The notes under the pieces: model-generated
The model's input: the letters and a program-made list of their open reading frames with translations, nothing else
The model's database searches: none
What the model was told of the DNA's origin: nothing
Part shown: positions 25,253-32,921 of the stretch, in pieces
Numbering within the stretch: the stretch's first letter is position 1
Layout of the letters: each line of letters opens with the position of its first letter
Program-made: the position numbers and the translations under genes
Assembly: GCF_010820555.1 (NCBI RefSeq)
Contig: NZ_JAAIKD010000009.1
Location: 354 to 37,143, forward strand
From: Psychroflexus aurantiacus
GTDB taxonomy: Bacteria > Bacteroidota > Bacteroidia > Flavobacteriales > Flavobacteriaceae
Reading direction: 5' to 3'
Length of the DNA: 36,790 bases

Positions 25253-26695
25253 ATGACTGAAAACACCACAAATTCTTCTGGCGATACTTCAAATTCTGAA
25301 TCCTCGAAGCAGGTTAAAACCAGCCTTAGACATTCTTTTGGAAGCATCAAAGATTTCTTATACGAACTATTGGATATCACCCAGGATACCGACAGGGAAG
25401 CCACCACCGAAGCGATTCTAAAAGACATTCCCTTCAAGGGGCACAATGCATGGATTTTGATCTTTTCCATTTTTGTCGCTTCCGTAGGTCTAAATGTGAG
25501 CAGTACAGCTGTTGTGATTGGAGCGATGCTTATCTCCCCTCTGATGGGACCTATTGTAGGGCTCGGGTTTTCTGTAGCGATCAATGATGTGGATACCCTG
25601 AGAAGATCCCTGATCAACCTTGGAGTTATGGTTGGGCTCAGTTTGCTTACGGCATTTATTTATTTTCAATTATCCCCACTTACCAAGCTCACTCCCGAAC
25701 TCGAAGCGAGAACTTATCCGACTATACTCGATGTTTTAGTTGCAATTTTTGGCGGTTTAGCCCTTATTATTGCCAAGGCAAAAAAGGGAACCATTATCAC
25801 CGTTATTTCGGGTGTGGCTATTGCTACAGCTTTGATGCCTCCGCTTTGTACAGCCGGTTACGGTTTAGCAGTCTGGGACATGAGTATTTTTGGAGGCGCC
25901 ATGTATTTGTTTACCATCAACACGATATTTATAGCCTTATCCACTTTTGTGGTTTCTAAATTCTTAAGATTTCCTCTCGTTAAATATGCAAATTCACTGC
26001 GGCGAAAGCGAATTGCACAAATCGCTTCCTCAATTGCCATCATAGTCATGATTCCTAGTGTTTATTTGTTTTATAACCTGATGAAGGAGTCCTACTTTGT
26101 AACCGATGCCAATGCCTTTGTACAGGAGGAGTTGTTGAGCTACAAGCAATCCTTTCTTCAGAAAAACGCGACCCATATCTCTTATAATTCGGGACTTTCA
26201 CCAAGTATTGAAGTCTCTTTCTTAGGCAAAGAAATTCCTAAAGAAGTGATTACTTTATGGAAAGACAAGATGAAGACCTACGATTATTTGGAAGGCACAG
26301 AGTTAAAAGTCCTTCAAAATGAAAATTCGGAGAATTTTAACCAGGTGCAGTACATGGTGGAGCTTAAAAAAAGAGATTCTTTAGAGCTGGCTGAGTCTAA
26401 AACTGAAATTGAAAATTTACGCTACCAGCTAAGAACCATACAAAAAAGCAACAGGATTGTAGAATTTGGCCGGCTGGCTCAGGAAATTCAACTCAATTAC
26501 GAAAACATAGCTGAGGTGAGTTTTGCCGATGTTATAAAATCAAACTTTGAGAACCTGGATACCATTCCAACCTTCAGTATCAAATGGAATCAGGAAGTGA
26601 ATCCGGAAGAAAAAGAAGCTAAACTGAAACAACTCGAAGGCTGGTTATCCTATAAATTAAACCTCGACGACATAGAAGTGCTTTCGTTGAATTAA
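25253..26695 (+). CDS. DUF389 / TIGR00341-type membrane protein
   Basis: A 480-aa inner-membrane protein of unknown function. A polar N-terminus (1-60, with DREATTEAILKDIPFKGHNAW) is followed by about six hydrophobic helices (65-280), including the family pattern SSTAVVIGAMLISPLMGPIVGLGFS and VISGVAIATALMPPLCTAGYGLA. After the last helix (near 280) comes a soluble C-terminal part (about 290-480) with a heptad-like segment (LELAESKTEIENLRYQLRTIQ). That extension is longer than in the shortest DUF389 proteins and is expected to be extracytoplasmic. The stop codon overlaps by four bases with the stop of the convergent ABC-ATPase gene. I cannot assign a substrate or role. Confidence 0.88.
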   Translation: MTENTTNSSGDTSNSESSKQVKTSLRHSFGSIKDFLYELLDITQDTDREATTEAILKDIPFKGHNAWILIFSIFVASVGLNVSSTAVVIGAMLISPLMGPIVGLGFSVAINDVDTLRRSLINLGVMVGLSLLTAFIYFQLSPLTKLTPELEARTYPTILDVLVAIFGGLALIIAKAKKGTIITVISGVAIATALMPPLCTAGYGLAVWDMSIFGGAMYLFTINTIFIALSTFVVSKFLRFPLVKYANSLRRKRIAQIASSIAIIVMIPSVYLFYNLMKESYFVTDANAFVQEELLSYKQSFLQKNATHISYNSGLSPSIEVSFLGKEIPKEVITLWKDKMKTYDYLEGTELKVLQNENSENFNQVQYMVELKKRDSLELAESKTEIENLRYQLRTIQKSNRIVEFGRLAQEIQLNYENIAEVSFADVIKSNFENLDTIPTFSIKWNQEVNPEEKEAKLKQLEGWLSYKLNLDDIEVLSLN

Positions 26696-27456
26696 AGCCC
26701 TTCTCGCTGAGCGACCCTTACTTTTTGAAATAAATTGGAGGCGTAAACGAAATCAATCAGTTTTTGGTTGTCGGTTTTATAAATGTTGTCTTTATTGCCT
26801 TCCCAGGCTTTCACTCCATGTTCCAGGTAAATAATATTTTCACCGATTTCAAAAACCGAATTCATATCGTGGGTGTTGATGACGGTTGTGATATCGTTTT
26901 CATGGGTGATTTCCTGAATAAGATTATCAATGACAGAGGCAGTTCTGGGATCCAGTCCTGAATTGGGTTCGTCGCAAAATAAAAAATTGGGTTTGTTGAC
27001 AATAGCTCTCGCTATAGAAACCCGCTTTTGCATTCCGCCACTTATCTCAGAAGGTAATTTATGATTGGTTTCTTTCAAATTCACCCGGTCAAGAACTTCC
27101 TCTACACGATTTTTCATCTCCTGTTTGCTCATTTTTGTAAGCATCTTCAAGGGAAACATTACATTTTCTTCAACCGTCATAGAATCGAACAGAGCACCGC
27201 CCTGAAAGACCATACCCATTTGCTTGCTGATTTCTCTTTTCTCATCTTTAGAAAAATGCTTGTAAGCCTTGCCATTGTATTCTATACTGCCGGAGTCTGG
27301 AATCAGGAGCCCGAGCAGACATTTCAAAAACACAGTTTTACCTGAGCCCGATTGCCCGATGATTAAATTGGTTTTACCTTTTTCAAATTCGGCATTCACA
27401 CCTTTTAGGACGTCCAAATCATCAAAAGACTTATGTAAATCTGTAACTTTTATCAT
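26692..27456 (-). CDS. mlaF: MlaF-type ABC transporter ATPase
   Basis: A 254-aa ATPase with Walker A GQSGSGKT (34-41), Q-loop VFQGGALFDSMTV, signature ISGGMQKRV (138-146, the MlaF-type variant of LSGGQ), Walker B FLFCDEP (158-164), D-loop SGLDP and H-loop INTHD. With the MlaE-type permease encoded one base upstream it drives phospholipid or similar lipid transport between the membranes, maintaining outer-membrane asymmetry. That role is known for the proteobacterial Mla/Ttg2 system and inferred here. The usual MlaD (MCE domain) and other partners are not in the window; in Bacteroidota they are often elsewhere. Confidence 0.9.
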   Translation of the reverse strand: MIKVTDLHKSFDDLDVLKGVNAEFEKGKTNLIIGQSGSGKTVFLKCLLGLLIPDSGSIEYNGKAYKHFSKDEKREISKQMGMVFQGGALFDSMTVEENVMFPLKMLTKMSKQEMKNRVEEVLDRVNLKETNHKLPSEISGGMQKRVSIARAIVNKPNFLFCDEPNSGLDPRTASVIDNLIQEITHENDITTVINTHDMNSVFEIGENIIYLEHGVKAWEGNKDNIYKTDNQKLIDFVYASNLFQKVRVAQREGL

Positions 27457-27457
27457 A

Positions 27458-28201
27458 TTAGCTTAATAATAATTGGGTGATGAAATAATTCATGAAAATG
27501 ATGATAACACTGGTCCAGACAAAGGAGGTCGTTGCAGCATGACCTACTTCCAGCGATCCGCCTTTCATATAATAACCATGGAAGGAAGGAACAGTGGCGA
27601 GTATCAGGGCAAAAATGAAACTTTTGAGGAATGCATAGAAGATTTGAAAAGGAACGAAATCTTCCTGTAAACCTGTAATAAATTGGTCTGCATTTAAATA
27701 TCCGCCATAAACACTGGCAATATAAGCCCCTATGATGCCAATGAACATAGAAATGGCAATCACAAAGGGAAACAGACACATGGCTATGATTTTAGGAAAA
27801 ACGAGATAATTCAGCGAGTTTATACCCATGACTTCCAGGGCATCAATCTGTTCAGAAACCCGCATGGTTCCGATACTTGAAGTGATATAGGAGCCCACTT
27901 TTCCTGCCATAATAATAGATACGAATGTAGGGGCAAATTCTAAGATAATGGATTGCCTGGCCGCAAAGCCTATAAGTGATCTGGGTACAAAAGGATTTGA
28001 AAAATTGAGCGCGGTTTGTATCGCAATAACCGCTCCTATGAAAAAGGATATGAAGACCACAATTCCTAAAGAACTAATGATAAGATCGTCTATTTCCTGA
28101 AGAATAAGTCTTCTCAGTTCTGAAGTTTTGGTCATTCTTTTGAAGGTGTCATATATCATTATGAAATATTGACCAATACTTTTAATATATTTTGATAGCA
28201 T
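27458..28201 (-). CDS. mlaE: MlaE-type ABC transporter permease
   Basis: A 247-aa inner-membrane permease of the MlaE/YrbE family with about five to six hydrophobic segments. Family motifs are FISFFIGAVIAIQTALNF, the cytoplasmic loop GKVGSYITSSIGTMRVSEQIDALEVMG and a C-terminal GGSLEVGHAATTSFVWTSV. It pairs with the ATPase encoded one base downstream. The gene is divergent from the PafA-type phosphatase gene; the 121-bp gap contains the phosphatase promoter, and I see no exact TAnnTTTG for mlaE. Confidence 0.9.
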   Translation of the reverse strand: MLSKYIKSIGQYFIMIYDTFKRMTKTSELRRLILQEIDDLIISSLGIVVFISFFIGAVIAIQTALNFSNPFVPRSLIGFAARQSIILEFAPTFVSIIMAGKVGSYITSSIGTMRVSEQIDALEVMGINSLNYLVFPKIIAMCLFPFVIAISMFIGIIGAYIASVYGGYLNADQFITGLQEDFVPFQIFYAFLKSFIFALILATVPSFHGYYMKGGSLEVGHAATTSFVWTSVIIIFMNYFITQLLLS

Positions 28202-28276
28202 CTGTTTGAAGCCTTTTTGAAATTTTTATAAAAATAGAATAAAAACTTGAGGATACGATTTAACCGAAGCATAAAC

Positions 28277-28304
28277 TTGAAACTTATATAAGTTCCTATC
28301 TTTG
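28277..28304 (+). promoter_or_regulatory. Consensus Bacteroidota promoter of pafA
   Basis: TTG (28277-28279), a 17-bp spacer and TATCTTTG (28297-28304) fit TTG-N17-23-TAnnTTTG. The -7 box ends 18 bp before the ATG at 28323, which rules out a TTG start at 28302 lying inside the box. Confidence 0.8.
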
Positions 28305-28322
28305 CAAAAAATACGTTTACTT

Positions 28323-29954
28323 ATGAAATTTAAAATCACCTTTTTATTTCTTCTACTTCTTCAAGTTCAGTTGTTTGCTCAGGAACAGCCGGGAAAAACC
28401 AAGCTTGTGGTTGGAGTGGTCGTGGATCAAATGCGATATGATTATCTAACCAAATTCGAAAATCACTATTCTGAAGATGGTTTCAAACGCCTGCAAAGGG
28501 AAGGTTTTGAAATGAAAAATTTTCATTTTGATTATGTTCCTACCTACACAGGACCGGGTCATGCCTCCGTTTACACGGGCACTAGTCCGATGAATCACGG
28601 GATCGTTGCCAATAACTGGTACGATAAGGTAATCAAAGAAAGTGTTTACTGCGTTTCAGATTCCGAGGTTTCAGGTTTGGGGGTAGATTCGGATAATAGA
28701 GATGGTAAAATGTCACCTCATAGAATGCTGACCACCAGCTTTGCAGATCAGAACCGACTTCATACCCAATTCAGAGGAAAAACCATAGGCGTATCCATCA
28801 AGGATCGTGGCGCTATTTTGCCGGCAGGTCACACAGCCAATGCAGCCTACTGGTTTGTAGGTGGAGATCAGGGGCATTTTATAAGTTCAGATTTCTATAT
28901 GGATGAGCTGCCGAACTGGGTCACTAAGTTCAATGCTTCTGATGTGGCTAAAAGTTACCTCAAAGTCTGGGACACCTATCAGGATATATCCACTTACACC
29001 GAAAGTGGTTCAGACCTCAATACCTACGAAAATGGATTTAGAGGTAAAAAAGAGGCTGCCTTTCCTTATGATCTAAAGTCACTGGCCAGGGAAAATGGTA
29101 CATTTAGCATTCTTAGACCCACTCCTTATGGGAATGATTTGCTCTTGGATTTTGCCAAAGAAGCGATAGTCGGCGAAGAACTTGGACAAGATGAGTTTAC
29201 AGACGTATTCACGCTGAGCTTTTCCAGTACAGATTACGTAGGTCATAATTTCGGAGTAAATTCCAAGGAGGTTCAGGATACCTATGTGAGGCTGGATCGC
29301 AATATTGCCGATTTGATGGCATTTCTGGACAGGCAGGTTGGAAAAGGAAATTATACCTTATTCTTAACTGCAGACCACGGCGCCGTTCATGTGCCGCAAT
29401 TTTTAAAAGACAACCAGATTCCTGCCGGTTATTTTGAAGTGGACGACATGCGTGAAGCTTTGGAAGCTCACCTGAGCTCAAATTTTGGTTTGGAAAACGT
29501 CATAGAAAGCATTTACAATCACCAGATTTTTCTTGATTATTCCAAGTTCGATACGTATGCTGAATTTGTTGCTGCTCAAAATGAAGTCAAGCATTTTTTA
29601 CTTCAGTATAAAAACATAGATAAGGCCTATACGCGAGAAACGCTTGAAAACGGTGATTTTACAGGCACTCCTGCAGAACTTATCTTAAGAGGCTTTCATC
29701 AGAAACGAAGTGGGGATATAGCCTACGTCCTGGAAAACGCTTACATTTCTTATTCAAGAAAAGGGTCCACTCATGGGAGTGGAAACAATTACGACACCCA
29801 GGCGCCTTTATTGATGTACGGGAATGGAATAAAATCAGGGAAAACCTATAACAGATATCACATTCCAGATATCGCTCCCACCATGTCTGCTCTTTTAGGA
29901 ATCGAATTACCCAACGGAGCCACGGGGACCGTTATTTCTGAAGTTTTGGAATAA
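28323..29954 (+). CDS. pafA: PafA-type alkaline phosphatase
   Basis: A 543-aa exported phosphomonoesterase of the alkaline phosphatase superfamily, close to PafA of flavobacteria. It releases phosphate from organic esters in the periplasm. The signal peptide is MKFKITFLFLLLLQVQLFAQ. The metal site includes Asp 35 (VVVDQMRYDYL) and the ADHGAVHVP motif; the nucleophile is expected to be Thr 76 in PTYTGPGHASVYTG, preceding NHGIVANNWYDK. STHGSGNNYDTQAPLL near the end carries the last metal histidine. Length fits PafA (about 545 aa). The last 48 bp overlap, antisense, the 3' end of the glycosyltransferase gene. Confidence 0.9.
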   Translation: MKFKITFLFLLLLQVQLFAQEQPGKTKLVVGVVVDQMRYDYLTKFENHYSEDGFKRLQREGFEMKNFHFDYVPTYTGPGHASVYTGTSPMNHGIVANNWYDKVIKESVYCVSDSEVSGLGVDSDNRDGKMSPHRMLTTSFADQNRLHTQFRGKTIGVSIKDRGAILPAGHTANAAYWFVGGDQGHFISSDFYMDELPNWVTKFNASDVAKSYLKVWDTYQDISTYTESGSDLNTYENGFRGKKEAAFPYDLKSLARENGTFSILRPTPYGNDLLLDFAKEAIVGEELGQDEFTDVFTLSFSSTDYVGHNFGVNSKEVQDTYVRLDRNIADLMAFLDRQVGKGNYTLFLTADHGAVHVPQFLKDNQIPAGYFEVDDMREALEAHLSSNFGLENVIESIYNHQIFLDYSKFDTYAEFVAAQNEVKHFLLQYKNIDKAYTRETLENGDFTGTPAELILRGFHQKRSGDIAYVLENAYISYSRKGSTHGSGNNYDTQAPLLMYGNGIKSGKTYNRYHIPDIAPTMSALLGIELPNGATGTVISEVLE

Positions 29955-30794
29955 GCGTTCTTTAAGCTTAGACCATCTATAGGATCTTATAAAAGCACCT
30001 TCCTGTTCAGTGACCAGGAAGGTGCTTTTTTTGGAACTGCTGGTCTGAAAGGAGGTCATGGATTTTAGAAAAAAGGACAGACTCGATTTATTATTTGCCA
30101 TTTTCAAACAGGTCAGAAGGGCTAAAGACCAGCTATATCGCATTCGGAATAAAGAAGTTCCAAAAAAAGCGGGTAGATTTTTTTTGTACTGCTGCCCGGT
30201 AGGCTTAAGATGTTTGACCAGCAAATCGGGATTGGTTTTCACCTCCCAGCCATAGAACCTGGCTTTCATTTCATCGATGGTATCCCAGCCCATAGCTGGA
30301 GTTAAACCCTCTATGTCTGTAAAACAGGTTTTCCTGTAAGCCTTCAACGCCCCTCGTAAGTGATCAGCATTGGTGAGTTGTTCAACCTGCCAGGTACCCT
30401 CTTTGCAAATGGTACAAAACCCGCCATACATGCCGAGTTTCGGGTTTTCCTGAAAAGCTTTAGTCAGGACCTCCAGATAATTTTCAGGAAAAATCAAGTC
30501 AGCATCAAATTTGCAAATCACATCGTAATCGATTTCCAAAGCTTTAAGTCCGGCATTGAAGGTTTCAACAATTTTGCCTCCAGGTTCATGACTGAAACTC
30601 TTTGGCCTTGAAATAAGACTCAGATTTTCGTAAGAAGAGGCCAGATGCTCAACTAGTTCCGGGGTTTTGTCCCCGGAGCCGTCGTCGACCACAAGAATCT
30701 TTCTGGCAGGGTAGGTTTGATTCAGAAGAGACTCCAAACAGGCTTTGATGAATTTTTCTTCGTTGTAAGCAGGTATGATAATGGCTATGTCCAC
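29907..30794 (-). CDS. Family 2 glycosyltransferase
   Basis: A 295-aa GT-A fold enzyme. It opens AIIIPAYNEEKFIKACLESLL, then VVDDGSGDKT (nucleotide site) and FDADLIFPENY (DxD 97-99). The C-terminal part FFGTSLFRMRYSWSL and FIRSYRWSKLKERLF is basic and amphipathic and may sit on the membrane surface. The sugar and acceptor are unknown. It begins with GTG (30794), overlapping the TAG of the methyltransferase by one base, so translation is coupled. The 3' end carries a terminator for the opposite gene within its codons. It is the last gene of the KAS III / methyltransferase / glycosyltransferase run. Confidence 0.88.
   Translation of the reverse strand: MDIAIIIPAYNEEKFIKACLESLLNQTYPARKILVVDDGSGDKTPELVEHLASSYENLSLISRPKSFSHEPGGKIVETFNAGLKALEIDYDVICKFDADLIFPENYLEVLTKAFQENPKLGMYGGFCTICKEGTWQVEQLTNADHLRGALKAYRKTCFTDIEGLTPAMGWDTIDEMKARFYGWEVKTNPDLLVKHLKPTGQQYKKNLPAFFGTSLFRMRYSWSLALLTCLKMANNKSSLSFFLKSMTSFQTSSSKKSTFLVTEQEGAFIRSYRWSKLKERLFQNFRNNGPRGSVG
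29991..30032 (+). terminator. Intrinsic terminator of pafA, inside the convergent glycosyltransferase gene
   Basis: A perfect 15-bp stem (29991-30005 with 30015-30029, AGCACCTTCCTG/CAGGAAGGTGCT), a 9-nt loop, and seven T at 30026-30032. It lies 37 bp after the pafA stop. On the other strand it encodes the residues KSTFLVTEQEGAF. Confidence 0.85.
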
Positions 30795-31321
30795 TAGGCG
30801 GATTTTCTTTTACAGAACACAAGATAATACCTTGGTGTAAACAACCTTAAAACCGGTCGTATTCCGATTTTATTCACCGGATGGGTAAAGCTTTTGGAAG
30901 CTAGGATGTCCCAGCCTGCTTTATCCAGAAGCCAGTCGAATTGCCACTGCTCAAATTCATGATAATGTCTGTCCCAGGGATCGGTTTTGCTCTGATAGGC
31001 TTTGGCAAACCAGAGTTTGAGGGGTATGCTGGCAAACAAATACTCACTTTGGAGGCTCTTCAATACTTCCAAAGGGGAGAGCAGATGTTCAAAGATTTCA
31101 AAAGCTGTTGTGATTTCTGCTGAAGAGGCTTTAAGTTGACTTTGATCCAGATCAAGGTCCTGGCCTTTGGTATTTTCGATACTGTAACCTTCCTTTGAAA
31201 GCAATTTAGAAAAAGGATTTTCCACGCCAAGGTCCAAAATTTGAGCAGGCGGAGGGGCGTGTGTTTTTAGAAATTCTAAGGTGATTCCAAATCGCTTTTC
31301 AGGATAAGTCTTTTCGTACAT
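30794..31321 (-). CDS. SAM-dependent methyltransferase-like protein
   Basis: A 175-aa small class I methyltransferase-like protein. The SAM-binding region reads ILDLGVENPFSKLL, where the usual Gly-rich motif DxGxGxG is degenerate (one Gly); FEIFEHLLSPLEVL is the typical post-II segment, and YHEFEQWQFDWLLDKAGW and the final strand YYLVFCKRK complete the fold. It is shorter than usual (about 200-250 aa). It lies between the KAS III-like and glycosyltransferase genes, with a 5-bp gap upstream and a 1-bp overlap downstream, so it probably modifies the same product. The weak motif I makes actual SAM binding uncertain. Confidence 0.8.
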   Translation of the reverse strand: MYEKTYPEKRFGITLEFLKTHAPPPAQILDLGVENPFSKLLSKEGYSIENTKGQDLDLDQSQLKASSAEITTAFEIFEHLLSPLEVLKSLQSEYLFASIPLKLWFAKAYQSKTDPWDRHYHEFEQWQFDWLLDKAGWDILASKSFTHPVNKIGIRPVLRLFTPRYYLVFCKRKSA

Positions 31322-31326
31322 ATAGT

Positions 31327-32388
31327 CTAGATTTCGTAGACTATAGCGTTGATGTTCATCCCGGCTCCTACACTCGCAAACATCACGGTATCCCCGGGCT
31401 TTAAACTTTCATGTTCAAAATCCCCCTTCAGAAACATGTCATAAAGCGTAGGAATAGTCGCTACACTACTGTTACCGAGTTTATCGATGCTCATCGGCAT
31501 CACATCTTTGGGAGCTTCTTTGTCATAAAGCTTATAGAACCTCTGAACAATAGCCTCGTCCATTTTTTCATTCGCCTGATGAATGAAGATCTTTTTCAAA
31601 TCCTCAATGGATTTACCACTTTCCTCCAGGCAGGATTTCATAGCCTCCGGCACTTTAGACAAGGCGAAGTTGTAAATTTTCCGGCCATACATCTTGATGT
31701 AAGCTCTGTCGTCTTCTCTGTCGGGAGAAAAGGATTTATCGAAATAGATATAGTTAGCTTCCGTTTTAGCGTAGGTAGCTGATTTGTGTGCTAAAATACC
31801 ACCGCTACCTTCTTTTGATTCAAAAATAGTAGCGCCTGCACCATCGGCATAAATCATACTGTCTCTGTCATTTGGGTCTACAACCCTGGAAAGGGTTTCA
31901 GCTCCAATTATTAAACAGCGTTTGGCCATACCCGCTTTCATAAACGCAAAGGAATGTATACAACCTTCAATCCAGCCCGGACAGCCAAATAAAAGGTCAT
32001 AAGCCACGCAGCTGGGGTTATCGATCTGCAGTTTTTCTTTTACTCTGGAGGCGAGACTTGGCACCGTATCGGCCTGCTGAGCATTATGACTCACATCTCC
32101 AAAGTTATGAGCAACTATAATATAGTCTAAAGTTTCAGGATCTATTTCTGCGTTTTTGATAGCCTTTTCGGCTGCAAATGCCGCGATATCTGATGTTTTC
32201 AGATGCTTATCCACATATCTCCTTTCTTCAATTCCAGTAATGGCCTTGAATTTTTTGATAATGACTTCAGGAAGCGCATCGAAAGCAGTTTCATCCTGAT
32301 TGAAGAATTTATTTTCTAAAAAATCTTCATTTTTCTTAATCATTTCAGGAATGTAACTCCCAACACCAACGATTTTTATAGCATTCAT
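31327..32388 (-). CDS. 3-oxoacyl-ACP synthase III (FabH-like) family protein
   Basis: A 353-aa thiolase-fold condensing enzyme with the KAS III catalytic triad Cys 136 (DLLFGCPGWIEG), His 270 (IFIHQANEKM) and Asn 306 (KLGNSSVATIP); SVGAGMNINAIVYEI closes the fold. FabH starts fatty acid synthesis by condensing acetyl-CoA with malonyl-ACP. This protein is longer than FabH (about 315-330 aa) and is linked to a methyltransferase and a glycosyltransferase rather than to fatty acid genes, so a specialised role (lipid, pigment or glycolipid) is possible but unproven. A -7-like element lies 60 bp upstream. Confidence 0.9.
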   Translation of the reverse strand: MNAIKIVGVGSYIPEMIKKNEDFLENKFFNQDETAFDALPEVIIKKFKAITGIEERRYVDKHLKTSDIAAFAAEKAIKNAEIDPETLDYIIVAHNFGDVSHNAQQADTVPSLASRVKEKLQIDNPSCVAYDLLFGCPGWIEGCIHSFAFMKAGMAKRCLIIGAETLSRVVDPNDRDSMIYADGAGATIFESKEGSGGILAHKSATYAKTEANYIYFDKSFSPDREDDRAYIKMYGRKIYNFALSKVPEAMKSCLEESGKSIEDLKKIFIHQANEKMDEAIVQRFYKLYDKEAPKDVMPMSIDKLGNSSVATIPTLYDMFLKGDFEHESLKPGDTVMFASVGAGMNINAIVYEI

Positions 32389-32447
32389 GTGACGTATAAA
32401 TTTTTTTGCAAGGTACAGTTAATGTAATTAAATTGTAAAGTAAGATT

Positions 32448-32455
32448 CAAAATTA
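32448..32455 (-). promoter_or_regulatory. Candidate -7 element for the KAS III-like operon
   Basis: Minus-strand TAATTTTG matches TAnnTTTG exactly and lies 59 bp upstream of the ATG at 32388. No TTG is visible at the -33 position. Confidence 0.45.
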
Positions 32456-32480
32456 ATAGATTTTAAGACGTTTTTGAAAT

Positions 32481-32837
32481 TTATTCTGAATTTGATTTAG
32501 ATAAGTTTGAGTGTGTGCTTAATTTTTCAGACAGAAAGTGCTCTTGGTAGGCTTTTAGAAGTTCATCTCTGAGTATTTTTAAAAGCACCTTTTTGTAAAA
32601 ATAGGTATTGATCTTGTTCATGTACGCTTCAGAAGCATCTGAAAATCCAATGACACCATAGGTTTTGTAGGTGCGTTTGAGAGCGTCATCAAAGGAAAGT
32701 GTTTCATCTTCTTCCATTTGTGTTGTGATATCTTCTTCTAGATCTTTTGCAATAAGAAGTCTCACATCATGATAATCGACATAATGTGATTTTATGAAGC
32801 TTAAGAGCTGTTCTTTTTTAGGTGGAGATAATATCAT
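32481..32837 (-). CDS. Hypothetical protein, 118 aa
   Basis: A small charged, mostly helical protein without signal peptide or transmembrane helix. It contains FIKSHYVDYHDVRLLIAKDLEEDI, an acidic EEDETLSFDDALKRTYKTYG pattern and a Lys-rich helix (KVLLKILRDELLKAYQEHF). The D-V-R ... L-x-x-D/E-I ... A-x-x-x-x-Y/F-G layout resembles the N-terminal soluble segment of a family of flavobacterial membrane proteins, which would normally continue into transmembrane helices; here the protein stops instead, so it may be a shortened relative. It follows the gcvP terminator and precedes the KAS III-like gene on the same strand. No function is assigned. Confidence 0.65.
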   Translation of the reverse strand: MILSPPKKEQLLSFIKSHYVDYHDVRLLIAKDLEEDITTQMEEDETLSFDDALKRTYKTYGVIGFSDASEAYMNKINTYFYKKVLLKILRDELLKAYQEHFLSEKLSTHSNLSKSNSE

Positions 32838-32860
32838 TTCAGATCGCTTTGTTTTTCAGC

Positions 32861-32893
32861 AAAAAATAGCCCCGAATATCAAACCCGAGGCTA
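32861..32893 (-). terminator. Intrinsic terminator of gcvP
   Basis: In minus sense, TAGCCTCG pairs with CGGGGCTA (with one T-G pair) around an 11-nt loop, followed by six U. It lies 28 bp after the gcvP stop and 23 bp before the next ATG. Confidence 0.8.
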
Positions 32894-32921
32894 TAAAAGT
32901 ATTTAAAAATTTCAAATCGAT

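Noticed and set aside
28302-28322. TTG at 28302 as the start of the phosphatase
   Set aside because: It lies inside the -7 promoter box; the ATG at 28323 begins a standard signal peptide.
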